Origin: Bugulina stolonifera | Taxonomy: Eukaryota; Bryozoa; Gymnolaemata; Cheilostomatida; Bugulidae | NCBI GenBank assembly: GCA_935421135.1 | Contig: OW285193.1 | Location: 8,488,496-8,552,495, forward strand | Direction: 5' to 3' | Length of the DNA: 64,000 bases | In this document: positions 1 through 22,155 of the stretch, one piece after another | Position numbering within the stretch: the stretch's first letter is position 1 | How the letters are laid out: every line of letters begins with the position of its first letter | The notes under the pieces: model-generated | Seen by the model: only the letters and a program-made list of their open reading frames with translations | The model's database searches: none | What the model was told of the DNA's origin: nothing | Translations under genes and position numbers: made by a program

Positions 1-306
1 TTTATTCAGTGTATATTTTTCTTGTAACATTATATGAATATCAGGCTGTCGGAATTCCTAGTTGAAAGTTTTCATTTACTAGTTTGAATTGTTTAGGTTA
101 GTTTCAAGTAACCATGGTAATGCATTTTAGTTACTTTATTTATTTTGTTATTGTTAGTAGAATTAGAATTGTTAAGAGTAAACTCTATGTGTACCAGGAA
201 CCATTTTTTCATGAAATTCACACGCAGTAATTCCATTTTTAATATTTGAACCTAAAGGTGTGTCAATATTCTAAAAATAGATCGTGTCTACTACTTCATT
301 TTGTAG

Positions 307-3300
307 AAGAGGATCTTGAGTCCATGAACAGCATAGAGGAAGTAGATGAGGCAAGCGACCCTGACTCGGATAATGAGGAATATGTAGATTTTGAGGCTGA
401 ACAGCAGCTTAACACTCCTGCTAGACAAAATTCGTTGGTGAAGATGAGGCAGAAGGTATCCTTATTACTGTACATACTAGAAGTCACTGGTGAATATCCC
501 TTTTTGGAATATTACTGATACTGGAAGTCAGCATAGTGGTATCTTATTTACTGGATGGTTGATATTTCCATGGTCACTGCTCCAAATACAAGTACATTGT
601 GTTTTCAACTAGAGGTGATACTCACTGGTATCTGCTCATAATAGTGACATACTCTGTCAACAAGCAGTAGATGGAAGCAATGGAACTAAGTACATGCATT
701 CTAGTTGTTTTACTTTAGCAATATTACGTAACTCTTAACGTACCTTGTTTTATGACTTGATTAATATATGTAGATGGCAGAACGGTCTGGAGGGAATCTG
801 CTGAAACAGTCGAGAGCATTTGCTCTGTCAACACCAAACCTAGCATTCAACAGAATGGGAGACACCCGAGGCTTGCAGAGAGTCAGCCATGGTGGAATGT
901 ACGATAGTTTGATGAAGTTGAATGACTTTGATACAACTCTTTCTACAACTGATTTAGTTAGCAACTTGGTGCCGACAAACCAGTTACCGATAGAGAGGTT
1001 CTGCACAAAGATATCTACACAGAGAGGTTCTACTAAGCTCAAGGTCACAAGGTCATCTAGTATCTCTCAACTAACGAGTCAAACTAAGCCACTGAGTAAG
1101 AGCAGGTACGGTACTAGTTATGTCTTACATACCTCTAGTGTTCTCATGTTGTTTGTTTGAGGTTTGCGGAGTTGTGAAAGTCATGAAAGTGTGTATAGCT
1201 AAAAATATCTGTGACATTGAAGTTATATTCTTTTTTTCAAAAGCACTTTAACAATTAACTGGGAAGAAGATTCAGAGCATTTTCTCGCTAGCCAGTTATT
1301 GTGAGCATGTTTCATCATATTATTAACCCAGCCGACTCAGGTAACTGAACTTAGTGTGTGAATAGCTAAATATTAGATGGTTTAGCAAAAGACATTACAC
1401 CAAGCTTAGTGTAAATTGATAGACCTTGTTCTATTGGCAAAGATCTGAATAATGACGTTACATTGCTCCTGCTGTTGTATAATTACAGGAAAGGCGTTCA
1501 GAGCATGTGGTCTCTCAGCACTACTTCTTCCCACTCCATACACTCGCTGCCTAGGAAACCAGGTGATGCTGCTGTTAGCGCTGACTATACCAGCCTCAAC
1601 ATGGAATTAAAAGGTAGAGGATGTTATTATTGTAGAAATGTAGCTTATATACTCTGTAATAGAGACCTACTGCACCGCACGTATACTGCAGCATTGTATA
1701 TAACAGTATGAAATTACTTTCTTTAGGATGCAAAGTAGTGATGACTATGAATTATTGACTTATGTAGACCTACGGGTATTTCATAGATTTTCTTAACTTA
1801 TTAATTGAGTCCAGTGAAGACTTTCGGCTGATTGCTTGACTGACTAACTCACTGACTGACTCACTCACTGACTCACACACAGACTCATTGACTGACTCAC
1901 TGATTTATTAACTGACAGACTGGCCCAAATTTTCATTTATATTTGCAATGAAATGTTAAATGCGTGTTTAAAGCTGCCTGTGAAGATTTCTTGTACGGTA
2001 CGTCAAATAGTGTATAATAACTATGGTATTTCGCGTGATTAGATTAGCTAGCATTAGCCTGCTGCACGTTTGTTCTTAAGCGTTATAGCTGATGCCATCT
2101 GACATTCCACATAAAATCGCACTATTCAATACCATTCACCGGTATGAGTGGACATGTACATATTGCACAAGTTTAAGTGAATTTAACATTGTATATGTCT
2201 AGTAGGTTTAGCTGCCGGTGAGGAAAGTGCATGAACTAGAATATTCCATAATGGTTCCAAATTTAAATGCTGTGAATTGCAAATAATGTGTAAAAGGTTG
2301 TTTAAGTATCTAATGCTGGAAAAGTATTTCTGTCAGGAAGACACCTACCACAACATACAGAAAGACATACCTTCCACTACAAAAAAATTAGATAGGGACA
2401 AAATGTTGACGAATTGAGCATAAAAAATTAATAAACATTTTGTTCTAGAGGATCAAACTGACTCTGTGTATACACGTTTGAATTCCTCACCCAAGTGTAA
2501 GTATGGGTATATGTTCAGATGAGTGCACTGTCTCACACATAACTTAAAAGTGAATATGACAAACCTAATGAAAAATTAAAAGCAAAATTTGTTACATCGG
2601 ATTGCAGTAGCGAGATTACTAGGAAGTGTGTAAACTATTTTGGTAATAATTGATTACTCGTATTTTATTTTTCTTGAAATTCTGTAACTGGATTCCATGT
2701 ATTGTGATTTATCGCATTTCTCCATGTTATACGCGCATATAGATTTTGTCATATTTGCTTTAAAATAATGCCATATCTTTAATATAGAGTTGAGTTCAGA
2801 TGGTCGAGGTAACAAATATTATATAGTTTAGAAAAGGAAGGCTACGCAACAATTAGCGGCAGATAACTCCCACTACTAGTTTAATGCAACTACACATTAG
2901 GGTCACAAATAATTTTTAAACAAGTGACTTTTTTGAAGGGGCTGGAAAACCTATTTCCCGTTGTTGCCCCCTTGTAAGTATAGAAGTTGTGTCGAACTTG
3001 AACATGTGTAGACAATTAAAGGGAATGGAAGTTTAGCTTATGAATCCATCTGAACTCAATGATACTAATGTGACTAATGTAAGTTAACTGGCAGTGTGTT
3101 AAACCACTAACTTTCATGACCACCTGCACAATCAATTCCTAAACACACTCTATACAATGTTCTTCTACTCAACACCATGATAACACTCTGTAGAACTTAA
3201 ACTATTCTCCTAAACAGTTAGGTAAAACCAGTTTGATAAAAGACCCACAAGGTGGAGATTTACAATATCCTACAAATGATTAGTGTATAAATGTTTTGAG

Positions 3301-5493
3301 ATGTCAAAATATCATTCTGCTGTTTGGTGCAGGACTGTACAGTACATTTAGTATAATGTAACTATCATGTACAATATATTATGTACGTGCTCCTTGCACA
3401 AAGCCTGGTTTTTCTCAATGCTTTCAATGGTTGATGGTAGCTTCTTCTTACCCTTCTCACCAATTTTGACCTCTGTAATGAGGAACTCAGGTAGTTTTCT
3501 ATCATGTTATTGTTACTAGCTGTCAATGGTAAACTTATCACCCAATGGGTTCAACTTCATCATAGGGTAACTGTCATGCTGGAAACTAGAACTTCAGATT
3601 ATATTAAAATCCCTGTTGCTATGGTAGAATAATCCCATTTCACTATTCACAAACGCAAAGTTGTCCTCTCTCTGTTTATCTGGTATTTCAAAACAGAGAC
3701 AAGGTAACTTTCACACTATAATCATTGACCTGTCTATGTGGTCATGGTGGCCTAGGTTGGCTACTGTGAGTGTAGGTTTCACATGACTGCCCATTACCCA
3801 CAAAGAAATTGTGTAAGATTTAGTAATCATTATAAACAAATTTCAGTGGGTGTGTGATTTTTCAAAGTTCCAATATTACGTTAAAATGTATAATTATATA
3901 ATAAGGAAGACCACTAAAGTAGTTGTACTTTTTATTTAACAGCAAAATTGGGAAACAAACTATCACACGGTAGTTTGAGGGACTCTCGAGCTCTCTCCGT
4001 TAACTCTCTTCTGTCAAGAGTTGCCGAAGATGATGAATATATATTTGATGATCAGTTGTCTCCCCTTGAAGAATCTGATGATTTTGACTATTCATCCTAC
4101 ACAGTGTCTGAGACGCCCACTATACATGAGTAAGTTTTACATCAGTTCATTCTTTTCATGGTGGACAGATTTTTCTCCGATCTGTTTTTGTGGATTATTT
4201 TTCTGCAGTTAATTCTTCCAACGATTGTTCAGACTTCTTGATTTTGTGTTTCCGTATTGAGGAATTGTCTCCACAGCAATTGAAATTCTGTCAGTGATGT
4301 TAGTACTAATAATGTTATTGGTAGAGGGCGATGGTAAAAAGCTGTTCATAAATCCTATAGATGTGCATAATTTGGAGACGTCACCGTTAGCATTGGAATA
4401 ACCTCTAAATGACCTCTAAATGATACCTACTGCTGGTGAATCAAATGTTGAATCAATGGTCGTAGTGGTCTTTTTGTGACTTTGAATGTACCTAATATAA
4501 TATACATGTGTGTTGAAACGGTGATTGATGAACTTTATTTAGATCTGAAGAAGAGGCTGAAGAGCAGCAGATAGACGATACTGATGAGCAGACAGATGAA
4601 GAGGCCCTAGTATTTACTAACTTCCTCAAGGTATGTACCTTATAATACATAGCAAGTTCATACTTCCACTCAAGTTGTTCGAGAAAAATTTTTTTATCTC
4701 AGAATAATTAAAAGTCAATGGTAATGTGGGAGTTGCTTCTCTTTCCCCACTAAAGCTGTTTATAACTCACCAATGAATGAACTTCAAACAATTGTCCGAT
4801 AGCATGTTATGGTGAATACACATCATCATTTATTTTAAAGCTAGTGGCTTACATGTACAATAAAGTAGAGGAATAATTCTTACTGACTGATTTTAATCTT
4901 CTGCATGTTTGGTTTTCTGCAGTTCTAGTCCTTTTAGAAAGGGTGCATAACGTGTGACCTATAGGGCCCGTTTATGTAATCCACTTTTTCACTTGTTACT
5001 CAGCTTTTCAAGGTATACCATGTAATAATATACTGCAGGTAACAGTACTAATCTCTATCCTCCTCATTAACATATGACTGTCAAATGCCTGCTGCTACAA
5101 TATTCCAACTAAGGCTATCAGGTGCTCTGGAACTGGAGCAGACTCGGCTTTTACTTCATTTACTTTGTTTGCTACTTCGATATCTGACCAACTTGAGGTT
5201 ATTCTATCTTGCTTTTGCTCAACTCGCAAACAATACAATAATTTTACTTTTTTTGTGCAGCTAAAATGGAAACATCTGTTAGCTGGTATATTTTCAACAT
5301 GTAAAATGTACATGGTATATCTAATTGTGTGTTTTGGAGTCGTCTTCTATTAAAACTACAAGTGTTCTATTTTTTCATGCAGGCGTCTCTCATTGTTTCT
5401 GGAGGGGAAGGGTTCCTAAACTTGCACGATGAATTGAGTAATACTGATGAGTCAACTTTAATTATGTGGCAGCAGAACCAGACATGGGCATGA
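307..5493 (+). CDS. Unrecognised acidic, Ser-rich protein (3' six exons; 5' end outside window or unseen)
   Basis: Six exons join in one frame: 307-455, 774-1105, 1489-1613, 3943-4129, 4543-4630 and 5383-5493 (TGA). All have AG/GT borders and compatible phases (0, 2, 1, 2, 0). Exon 307 begins inside a codon, so the start lies upstream. The visible 330 or so residues have an acidic opening (EEVDEASDPDSDNEEYVDFE), a Ser/Thr-rich middle with basic patches (TKLKVTRSSSISQLTSQT), a second acidic stretch (SEEEAEEQQIDDTDEQTDEE), and a short, more hydrophobic end (ALVFTNFLKASLIVSGG) before a C-terminal ...QNQTWA. I see no signal peptide, membrane segment or catalytic motif. The composition suggests an intracellular, phosphorylatable scaffold or regulator, but that is inference. 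I do not recognise the family. An AATAAA lies at 5714-5719. The intron at 1614-3942 is unusually long for this window. Confidence 0.7.
1836..1918. repeat. GACT/CACT-rich simple repeat
   Basis: An irregular run of actgact, gactcact and cacacagact units inside the long third visible intron of the first gene. No other function seen. Confidence 0.7.
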
Positions 5494-7616
5494 TCCTGCA
5501 GCTTAGAAGTTATCTACACCGTACAATAATAACATTGTCACTGTGGTAAGACAACTTTTCACCCAGAAGTTCTCCGCACCATTCCCCTTATAAGCAGCAC
5601 ATTATGGAAAGAAACTGGTTGGTTAAACTGCAACCAAGGCTGGTTATTACCAGCTAGAATCTAATTCTCCACAAAATTTGCAGCGTACCATTTTTGACAT
5701 AATATTGTTTTCAAATAAATGTAGATATTAGGAAATAATTTCATATTAAAATATTTTTATTTTATTACTATGCAACCGAGTGCAACACCTGAAACTGTGT
5801 TAGACTCTGTAAAGTGTAGAACATTCTAGAACACAGAGAACTAAAGCTGCTGCAGTAGCTGTATATGACATGCAATGATCTCTAGCATTAGAAAAAACGC
5901 TTTCAGCGCTTCAACTTTTAGTACTCAGTACCACAGAGGTTACTTTATGCTCAGTAATATATAATCTAATGTTGTCATACTGTGTAACTAGTACACTCAG
6001 GAAAGTGTTTATTCATGTAACAATTATACAACTTCCCTCCATAAGTTCTAAGTTATTATACTGTAATAATTGATAACCATTGTGATAATTTCACCCCTAT
6101 GTACTGATAGCCACAATCAGTGGTGTAAGGACTCATAACCTGCATGTTGTTTCACCAATTTTGTCTTTCCATCTATTTTATTTTGATAAAATATGCAGCA
6201 TAAGTTTTATTTTAATAAAATAAACATTAATATAAATGCAAGTGTACAGTTCATTATTATAACTTCACTGGGTGATCACTTCAACTGCATACTGAACGAC
6301 TGCATACTGAACGACTGCATACTGAACGACTGCATACTGAACGACTGCATACTAATCATTTTATGCCCAATGGCTGGGTAACCCCCACATAACTTGTTTT
6401 TATCTATTTTTAATCACATTTTTTTCTATTTTGCACACATAATTACAAGGTGAGGGGTGACTTTGTGAGGTCCTACCGGTGCAGCAATATTGACTATTTG
6501 ATAAACAAGGGGTGCTGTCCTCAACTGCAATTATTTTAGGATAATGCATAACATACATGTACATTTACATAACTCTTCAAGTTGAAGTGATGTAAAACAA
6601 TGGCTAAGTAAATGTGCTACTGCATTTAGAGAGGAAAAGCACTATATATATTCTACAATGAATTCATCACTGAGAAATAAGAATTGATTTCTATCTAAAA
6701 ACAGATTTATTTACAAGATTATTGACTCCACCGTGGTATGAATTTTATACACACTGCTGTTCCAAAAATAAAATGATACATAATATTAGTATAGCTCTCA
6801 TGGTTGATAATAGATTCTAGTATTTAGTTGCGTGTTCCTGTTGCACACTGTACAGGTCATTAGAAATAGCACTAGAGGAATAGTAGATACAATATCATTT
6901 CCTAGCTGGTGGAAAAATAGGTAATATTCCACCTTTCCAACTTGCTATAATATCAGTCAAGAACAGAGATGTATATATACAAAAATATGTCATGTTTAGT
7001 ATCATTGCACAATTATTCACGAAAATGATAGAATAGCCATTGTGCTACTGCTAATTGAGATGAAATGGGGTGCTTGCATTACTCTCCCCTGATTAACCAC
7101 CTATTACTTGGAACTTCAACTAATTCTATGGTGTAGCTACTAATAATGTAAACATAACATGATAATATTAACTTGAACCAACAGCCTTAGATTCATGATT
7201 TAGAACAAAATGAAAATTTGAAATTTAAAACCAAGGCTATTTACACCAATTTAGAAAATGATATATGAGCAAAAATGGGCATGTGAGCCTGAGATCCAGC
7301 CTTTCATAACAGTAGCTAAAAAAGAATAGACTCGGCTGGACGGAAATGCAAAAATAAAAACAAATAAAATATAACCATTTATCGAGCAAACCTTTTGAGC
7401 ATTCTAAAACTATGGTCATAAAATACAAAAATAATGATTTTCGTCAATAACAATTGAAAGATCAATGAACCTAGTCGGCATAGCACACGTTAACGACATC
7501 ATGCCATTGTTTGATATCTTGCGTCAGCAGTTAAGAGTTACTCCTTGAGACCAGTAACAAAGGAAGTGGAGACAAACACCATTTTCACGTCCACTCATCG
7601 AATTGATACAAGTCTG
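5494..7616. other. Convergent 3' region between the first gene and the STK33-type gene
   Basis: No supported coding exon. It should hold the 3' UTRs of the two convergent neighbours; a plus-strand AATAAA is at 5714-5719. A short tandem repeat sits near 6.3 kb. The rest is AT-rich and unremarkable. Confidence 0.6.
6285..6352. repeat. 15-bp tandem repeat
   Basis: Between four and five copies of a 15-bp unit, ctgcatactgaacga, in direct tandem. It keeps an open frame (CILNDCILND) only because 15 is a multiple of three. Confidence 0.9.
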
Positions 7617-14919
<7,303 letters not shown>

Positions 14920-14949
14920 GGTGACACACGTCGGGACACGCCTCTTCAC

Positions 14950-17900
14950 CTGAAACATTAATCGTGTGAAGCATATAACTATGGGAGACTGTAGGAAACG
15001 GTTTTTACATCAAACTGATTAGAGTTGCCCGCTCTTTCTGGTGTTATTATACTAATCGGAGAGGTCAGCATTGCTGAGTTACTGACTGTTGTACTACTAG
15101 TCCAAATATTTTACTAGCCAACTTTGATAATAGCACTTTTGGGACAAGTTTAGTGTGTTGAACGAGAAAACCCATTAATTGTATCTTTTAAAATTTTGCT
15201 GGAAAATAAAAAATGATCAGAGAGAAAAAAACTAGGACACTGGGAGAGATCAATAAAAGTTGTCTTAATTTAACCTCCATGACCTTTTCATGTCCCCAAC
15301 GAGAAGTTGAGCTAATAGAAACTTTCCTATTGACACGCTCTAGAGTATTATCATATCACCGATATTATAGTAATATGTAGATATCTTACTGTACAATTCA
15401 CTAAATATTATGATTGATCAATGATACTTATTAGAATATATATAATGTATATAATATAGGGTCCAAAATAGAGAAAGCACACATGTCCATTAGTATAACG
15501 TATATCTCACACAGACGAAATGTATGGCAATCGTACAGCCTACAGTAGAGTGACATGGAAGTATTAATAAATTATTCCATATCACACTAATATTAATACT
15601 GTGATAAGATTATGCAATGAGTTGTCTAGTATAATGTTTACATGTACTACACCACGTCGATAACGTTGTTTAATAACTACATTTTGGCGTACTAAAACTC
15701 TGCTATTGCCGACTAGATAAAATAAAATGTTTACGTGTAACATAATGATATTACCTGTATATTGGTATATTATTACGTGATCCAAGCTGTATTACTAGCT
15801 TTAGTTCCGTGATTCTATAGCCTATGTGTGACGGATAATCCAAAAAGAAATCTTTAATCTATATCCTGTTGATTGTCTTCATCCCAAATAAGATGAGAAT
15901 CATACTATATCAAGTCTCATAATGAATATCGAATAGATAAAATGTGTGGATTGTTTTCCAATTGCAGTTCCAAAGATATTACAATAGAAGAAGTACTGAT
16001 TGCTGCTACAGTAGCTACACTAGCACAATGAAAGTGTAAGAACCAGTAGCAGTGCAATAGACTCATTGGATTTGACAACTCAAAAGAATATTATATTCTG
16101 CTAACAAAAACCCTTCGCTATTGAATACAGTTGAGTAAAGGTTCTATAGTTATGTGTCCTTATTTGATCAATACACTGCAGTGCTAATATAAACTTTTCT
16201 TTATTCAGCATACGTAACAACATATGTTTTAATAACACTGCTTTAGAAATAGAACAAGAAATTAAATATTTGGTTTGTTTAACATTTCAAAAAGATTTTG
16301 TCAATTGATCATTCTACGATGGGGTCACCTATAATTTGTTTAAAATTGATTAAATTCAGTTTCTAATAACAATAAAACATTGTCAATATTGCGGCAAAAT
16401 ATCAAACCATTTACCGTAAGTGTTGTGTAATATCTTAAAGCTAATTAATGTAGCATAAAAAGACGTAGAATTAAGAAATATGTGTGCAACCAAGAAAGCC
16501 CCGATGTGTGGTTTATAATTATGTATGTTTACAATAATATAATTATGCTTATATTAATTTAGGGCACTAGAATTCAACTGATACTACAAAATGTAACCTG
16601 GAATTTCCTCCACAGTGAGTCAAAAGTTCAACCACCGAATGCATGGTTCAAGCTACTGTTATTGGCCAACCAGCCAACCGACCAAACAACCAACCAACCA
16701 GTGAGCTTAATAATATTTACAACTATACCAAATATCTCAAGTAACAAAAAACTTTGGTGATACTCCATAACATAATGATGAATGAAGTCACTCTACTTAA
16801 ATTAGACAACTTAAAATATAATCTGCAACCCTTCTCGCACAGTAGTCCTTAGCGTTTATGAAAACCAGTGAGCATACCCTCCTGACATCAACATTTCTCC
16901 GATATTCTGTTGATATACTTACGACTCTGAACAGAAATATCCCGCAAACAAGTAATATATGAACAGACACTGTGATCATGCTGTATTATTCCACCGATGA
17001 GCACAGTAAACAACAACGTCATCGCGAAGTCACCCACGCGTCAACAGGAAATGAGCTCACAACATGAGCAGATACATTGTATACACATAAGTGTACCTAA
17101 ACGGAACACTCACCTTCACGGTTCACACTGTTGGCAAAAGGAAATACTAATGGATTCTCAACGACTGAGACGATATGACAGCAAACTAATATGGAGTAGT
17201 TATTGACCCAGTATTGATCTGCTTGTACATCTTTATATATGGCATCACGTATTCGGCTAGTAATTGTATACCTTTCAATATTTTCTTCAATATTGGTAAT
17301 ATTACATTTAACCAGCTAATTGTTTTAACAAGTATAAACGTGCTGAAATTGAATATTTAGATTGTTTGATAGCAGACGCAAGTATTTTGAATGTAAACAA
17401 AATATTTGTTTGAACAAAGTGTAGCTATGTTACACTCAGCATATATAATTATGTACATTTAAATATGTTGATTTAGTGTTAATGTTGTATTGCATGGTGG
17501 CAATTTAATTATTTGGTTAGTTTCAAATAATATATTAAAACATACACTATACATGCATACCACTATATAGGGAGTTTGAGAAAAATTTGAAACCAATTTA
17601 AAAAATAAATTAATTAGTATTTTCCCTTATAAACTATTCCTTTGCGTTTATTAGAATAGTTACCCACATGTGAAAGTTAGAATACAAAGTGGAAACTATT
17701 TAGGCGACTACTGTGAAAGAATTGTATGAAATTTTCTTCAATGCAAAATATAACATTTCAATCACCACAGGCATGTAAACAAAATGTACTGAATTGCATT
17801 ACTGCCTGTGTATTACTTTTATGTTTGTCGACATCCACAGTAGCACTACAATAATTGAGGATGCAATACTTGACTTACAATATAATAAATATATATTGGA

Positions 17901-19392
17901 TGTTATAAATATATATATCTACTTTTTCTAGAAAATCATCAGGCTAAGGTCCAAGGTATTTTCATCTGAGGCTGAGAGAAAAAAATCATTAAACAAACTT
18001 GAAAGTAAATGGTTTTGTTCAGCAGATGATCTCAAAATTCACACATACTTAAAATATTGGAATTGTTTGTACCTTTAACTTTGTATTTTTAATTTTCTCC
18101 CGAGCTTTTAATAAAAAATTTCATGTAGTAGTTATAATTGCTTCAGTTCTTACCCAATATTGAGAAGCACAGATAAACTAGACTGGTTATCAGAGAGGAT
18201 TGTAACTCATTTTCATCAACTTGCGACAATATTACGTCACATCTTGTCATCCTATAAAACAATCAAAGTTAATATAAATTACAATAATGCATATAAAATA
18301 CACAAAAATTATGTTTAAAATAATAGTTTTTACTATATTTATATCTACATGTTGTAGCCTACTTCCATATTATTGATTAGTCTATTTTACTAATGCATAT
18401 ATCTATCACATCACGAGACCTAAGTTTCAGAACCCCAAATTACTTAGCTTTTTCCTCCTCCAAATAGCCTGGAGCATCAGGATCAACACCGAAACCTTAT
18501 CGTAAATAGACTTATGCCTATATGTGACATGTAGGCACATTGAATATATATTCATGCATAGTCTGAATATCAATATTGAATTACAGGTAAGTAGATACAG
18601 GTAGATAAAAATACAACAAGCATCAAAAAGTTAAACATAGTTGGAAAATTAATTACGAATCAATTGTTAATAGAATATATGAATGATTTATCGCTTAGTT
18701 GGAGCGAATAGTAACTATTACTATACTATAACTAGATCTTCATCTAATTACACCTCATTGTCATTATCAAATCATTTATGATTATCTGAAGCAACAGAAT
18801 TACTGTCAGTGTGAGTGCAAAATAAAATAAAACCAAATTTCAATTTCTACATATTCTAATTTAATAATATTAATATAAAATCAGTGCTTTGTTTGTCTGT
18901 TAAAATAAAAAATAGCTATAGCACTAATGTTTTTTTAAGTGATTATTTCTAATTTTAATTTTTACTTGATGTTTTTTATTTTATTTTTTTTAATTTGAAT
19001 TCAAAGAAGTGAAGATTTTACTTTACTATTCTAACACATGGCCTACTCCATGTAAAATGCTGTCTTTTTTTATTTAAAATACTTGGATGAGTTAGTTACA
19101 AACTTACAATATCTCATGGTAAACTCATTTAGAGTCCTTAAAACAATTATAATTATGTTTTCTTCTACTTGAATGTCCAATGCTGGTTAGTAACATGTAA
19201 ACTATTGAATTCGCGCAAGCGTATCGGAAAAGGAAATATTATTTATCGCCAAAGATTCATCCTTGTTGCTTATATAGATATCGCCAAGCAGTGACGGTTT
19301 CGGTTTGGCTGCAACATATTTGTCCAACTGTTTTGCACACTGGCTTTGGAACACACGTGCGATTGTTAAAACAATTGACTCTGCAAATTAAA
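14950..19392. other. Intergenic region between divergent STK33-type and DERA genes
   Basis: About 4.4 kb between two divergently transcribed genes, presumably including upstream 5' UTR exons of the kinase gene and both promoters. It is very AT-rich. A CCAA-type simple repeat lies at 16662-16702. No supported coding exon or structured element was found. Confidence 0.55.
16662..16702. repeat. (CCAA)n-like simple repeat
   Basis: Irregular ccaaccag, ccaaccga and ccaaacaa units. Low complexity only. Confidence 0.7.
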
Positions 19393-22155
19393 ATGTCTGA
19401 TAGAAACCCGGGTGTTAGTTGGGGTAAGATAATAGGCACAATGTTATATTATCACCAACGCTGACTTTTTTTATTTCCAAGAAGCATACGAGTTCTAAGG
19501 ACAACATGACAACATGAACATAGATAGTACAATCATTCACAATCAACCTCCAAATGAAAGTCATTCTCAAAGCTAAATAAAAACCGCCAAGATGCTGGAA
19601 GTCTGTATGCCCACTGCTTCTCCCCCTTATCTCACACGTACGAGTCTCTTTTTATGCCATGATAATCATAATGGTGGCACAAGAGTATTCTAAATTCCTT
19701 GAGATGAGCATAGGAAGCAAGCCATTGGATTGTTGTAATCTAATGACTTTGAGCAAAGTTTCAGTTGAGTACATGCTATTTTTGACGAACTTTAGTGGGT
19801 AATTTTAGTATTTGTATCACATATAGGCCTACTATTTAATTGTATGCAGATGAAAGTTGGATTAGTGATGTGCATGTAAACCTTCCTGCTGTCAAGGCCA
19901 GAGCTGACACACTTGGCACAAGAAGATGTGTAAAAAAGAAATGGCAGGTAGTCATATAAGTATATTTATTGTGACAAGTTGCAAGTTATAGGCTACACTC
20001 TACCATATATATGATGTTTATACATGCCTCAAGTATAGTATTATATCTACTAGGCAGCCTGGTTACTAAGAGCTGCTGCCTGTATAGATCTAACCACTCT
20101 CTCAGGAGATGACACAGTTGTGAATGTACAGAGACTCTGTTACAAGGTTGGTCATCTTTCTTCTGTGTGTGAAGAAATTCAATGAGACTGTTTTCACTCT
20201 TTTCTCTTGTGCAAGTGTGAAAGCAGTATAAATTGTAGGGCCAGTTTGGGAGTTGTATTACGGAAAAACAACATTATGCTTCTCTGTAATCTTTGTTTAT
20301 ATAATGTGTACATGTTAGACTGTACGCTGTGAAGCTGTAAATACTTCCCACTAAAACCCTTTATCTTTGTACTTTGCAGGCAAAGAATCCTATCAGGTCT
20401 GACCTGGTCAAGGCCCTGGGAGTTGAACAGTTGCACATAACCTGTGGTGCAGTGTGTGTTTATCCTAGTCGAGTGGGAGAGGTGAGGGAAAGCCTGAAGG
20501 AATGCGGTGGCTCTCACATACCCATAGCTTCAGGTAAATAAATGACCATTTGTAAAAATGTTTACCTTCCTTCAAATTTGATGGAGTGACTTGTATAATT
20601 ATGAATGTGATACGCAAATGTTATGCATAAATATTCAAAGTTGTACTTTTGGATATTGAGTTTTTATGAATAATAACTTAATTGCTCACTCATTGTGTCG
20701 ATTTAGTTGCAACTGGGTTCCCCTCTGGTCAGACACCTCTGCATACTAGACTAGAAGAGATCAGATACGCAGTAAAGGAAGGTGCAACTGAGATAGACAT
20801 TGTTATCAACCGAGCCTATGTTCTCTCCGCTAACTGGCAAGGTAAGATGATAACCATGATCTTAATAATTTAACTAAGTAGGTGAAATTGAAAGATTTGT
20901 TATTGGCGTATGGTGTAGTTTCCAGCTTCAAATTGAACATCTCCCATCAGTTTGTTGGCTGAAGATTAGGAGAAAATAGTTTGTACATGTATAATGTATA
21001 TTCATCACAGAATCCTTCACCATATTGGTTATTCCATACCAGATGTCGCTAAAATGTCTTTTAGTTTTATCTCTGAAACTTAGAGTGCTGTATTCTTATG
21101 CTCTGTAGGTATATATGAAGAAGTGAAACAAATGCGGGAGGCGTGTGGTGATGCCCATATGAAGACTATATTAGCCACGGGAGAGTGTGGAACTCTGGCT
21201 AACGTCTACAAAGCTAGCATCGTGTGCATGATGGCAGGTTGGCATGTTTTCATACTATGTGCTGAATTATTACAGCTGTCTCTTGGATTATATTTTATTT
21301 TTCCAAATTCTGTTTCAGATAAGCATGGTATGCTCTTCCTTATTGCTTGTCTCGGCTCGTGGAAGCCATCCAGAAATTTCTGTGAAATAAAAAATAACCC
21401 TCATATAGACCTGCACAGTCATGTTGCTAATGCTGATATGTAGGTGCTGACTTTATAAAGACTTCGACTGGTAAAGAAGGAGTGAATGCTATCCTACCAG
21501 TGGGTTTAGTCATGGTTAGAGCCATCAGGGAATACTACCAGCGTACTGGACACAAGGTGGGTCAACTTCTCAATTGTTGTTATATTACAATACTTTGTTG
21601 GTGTGATTAGGACATAGTGCATTGGTTCAAAGCGATTTGACTGTAACATACTAATTCGCTTGCTTATTTGAATCCACCAAATGGTATAGGGCTATAAATA
21701 GGCCTACAATTCATATATTTGGAGTTGTCTCACCGGTTAAGTCTTGATGATTACCACTGAAAGTGTCTATACAGTCTTGTAATTGAATTATTATATTTGG
21801 AGTTACTTCCTTCTGCTCTTGAATGATTCCATCACAGATACCTACTTTTGCTCCTATTTCCATATACTAATAACAACTGCAATACTCATAACTACTGCTT
21901 TATTAGACCATTTACCCCATTCACCACAGTAGCTATTACTGGTTGTAGGTTGGCTTCAAACCAGCTGGTGGCATTCGCTCAGCTAAGGAAGCCTGTGTAT
22001 GGCTGTCCTTGATGAAGGAAGAATTAGGGGACGATTGGCTCTCCCCCAAACTGTTCCGACTGGGTGCTAGCTCCCTACTGATTGATGTGGAGAGACAGCT
22101 CTACCACCATGTCTATGGGAGATACGCCGCTGCTCACGAGTTTGCTCTGTCATAG
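19393..22155 (+). CDS. DERA: Deoxyribose-phosphate aldolase, 319 aa, eight exons
   Basis: Exons 19393-19423, 19850-19947, 20054-20146, 20380-20533, 20707-20841, 21109-21237, 21444-21556 and 21949-22155 (TAG) join to 960 nt, matching the animal family length. The enzyme cleaves 2-deoxyribose-5-phosphate to glyceraldehyde-3-phosphate and acetaldehyde in cytosolic deoxynucleoside catabolism. Visible motifs: SGDDT near the N-terminus, VCVYPSRV, the acidic EIDIVIN (Asp156), the Schiff-base lysine K219 in FIKTSTGKEG, and the second active-site lysine K255 in VGFKPAGGIR. The start ATG follows an AAATTAAA leader and encodes MSDRNPGVSW, with a phase-1 donor. Nothing suggests decay. Confidence 0.96.

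Noticed and set aside
16923..16979. Minus-strand signal-peptide exon (MITVSVHILLVCGIFLF followed by a GTAAG donor)
   Set aside because: Attractive start and donor, but I found no downstream exons to continue it on that strand between 15 and 16.9 kb.
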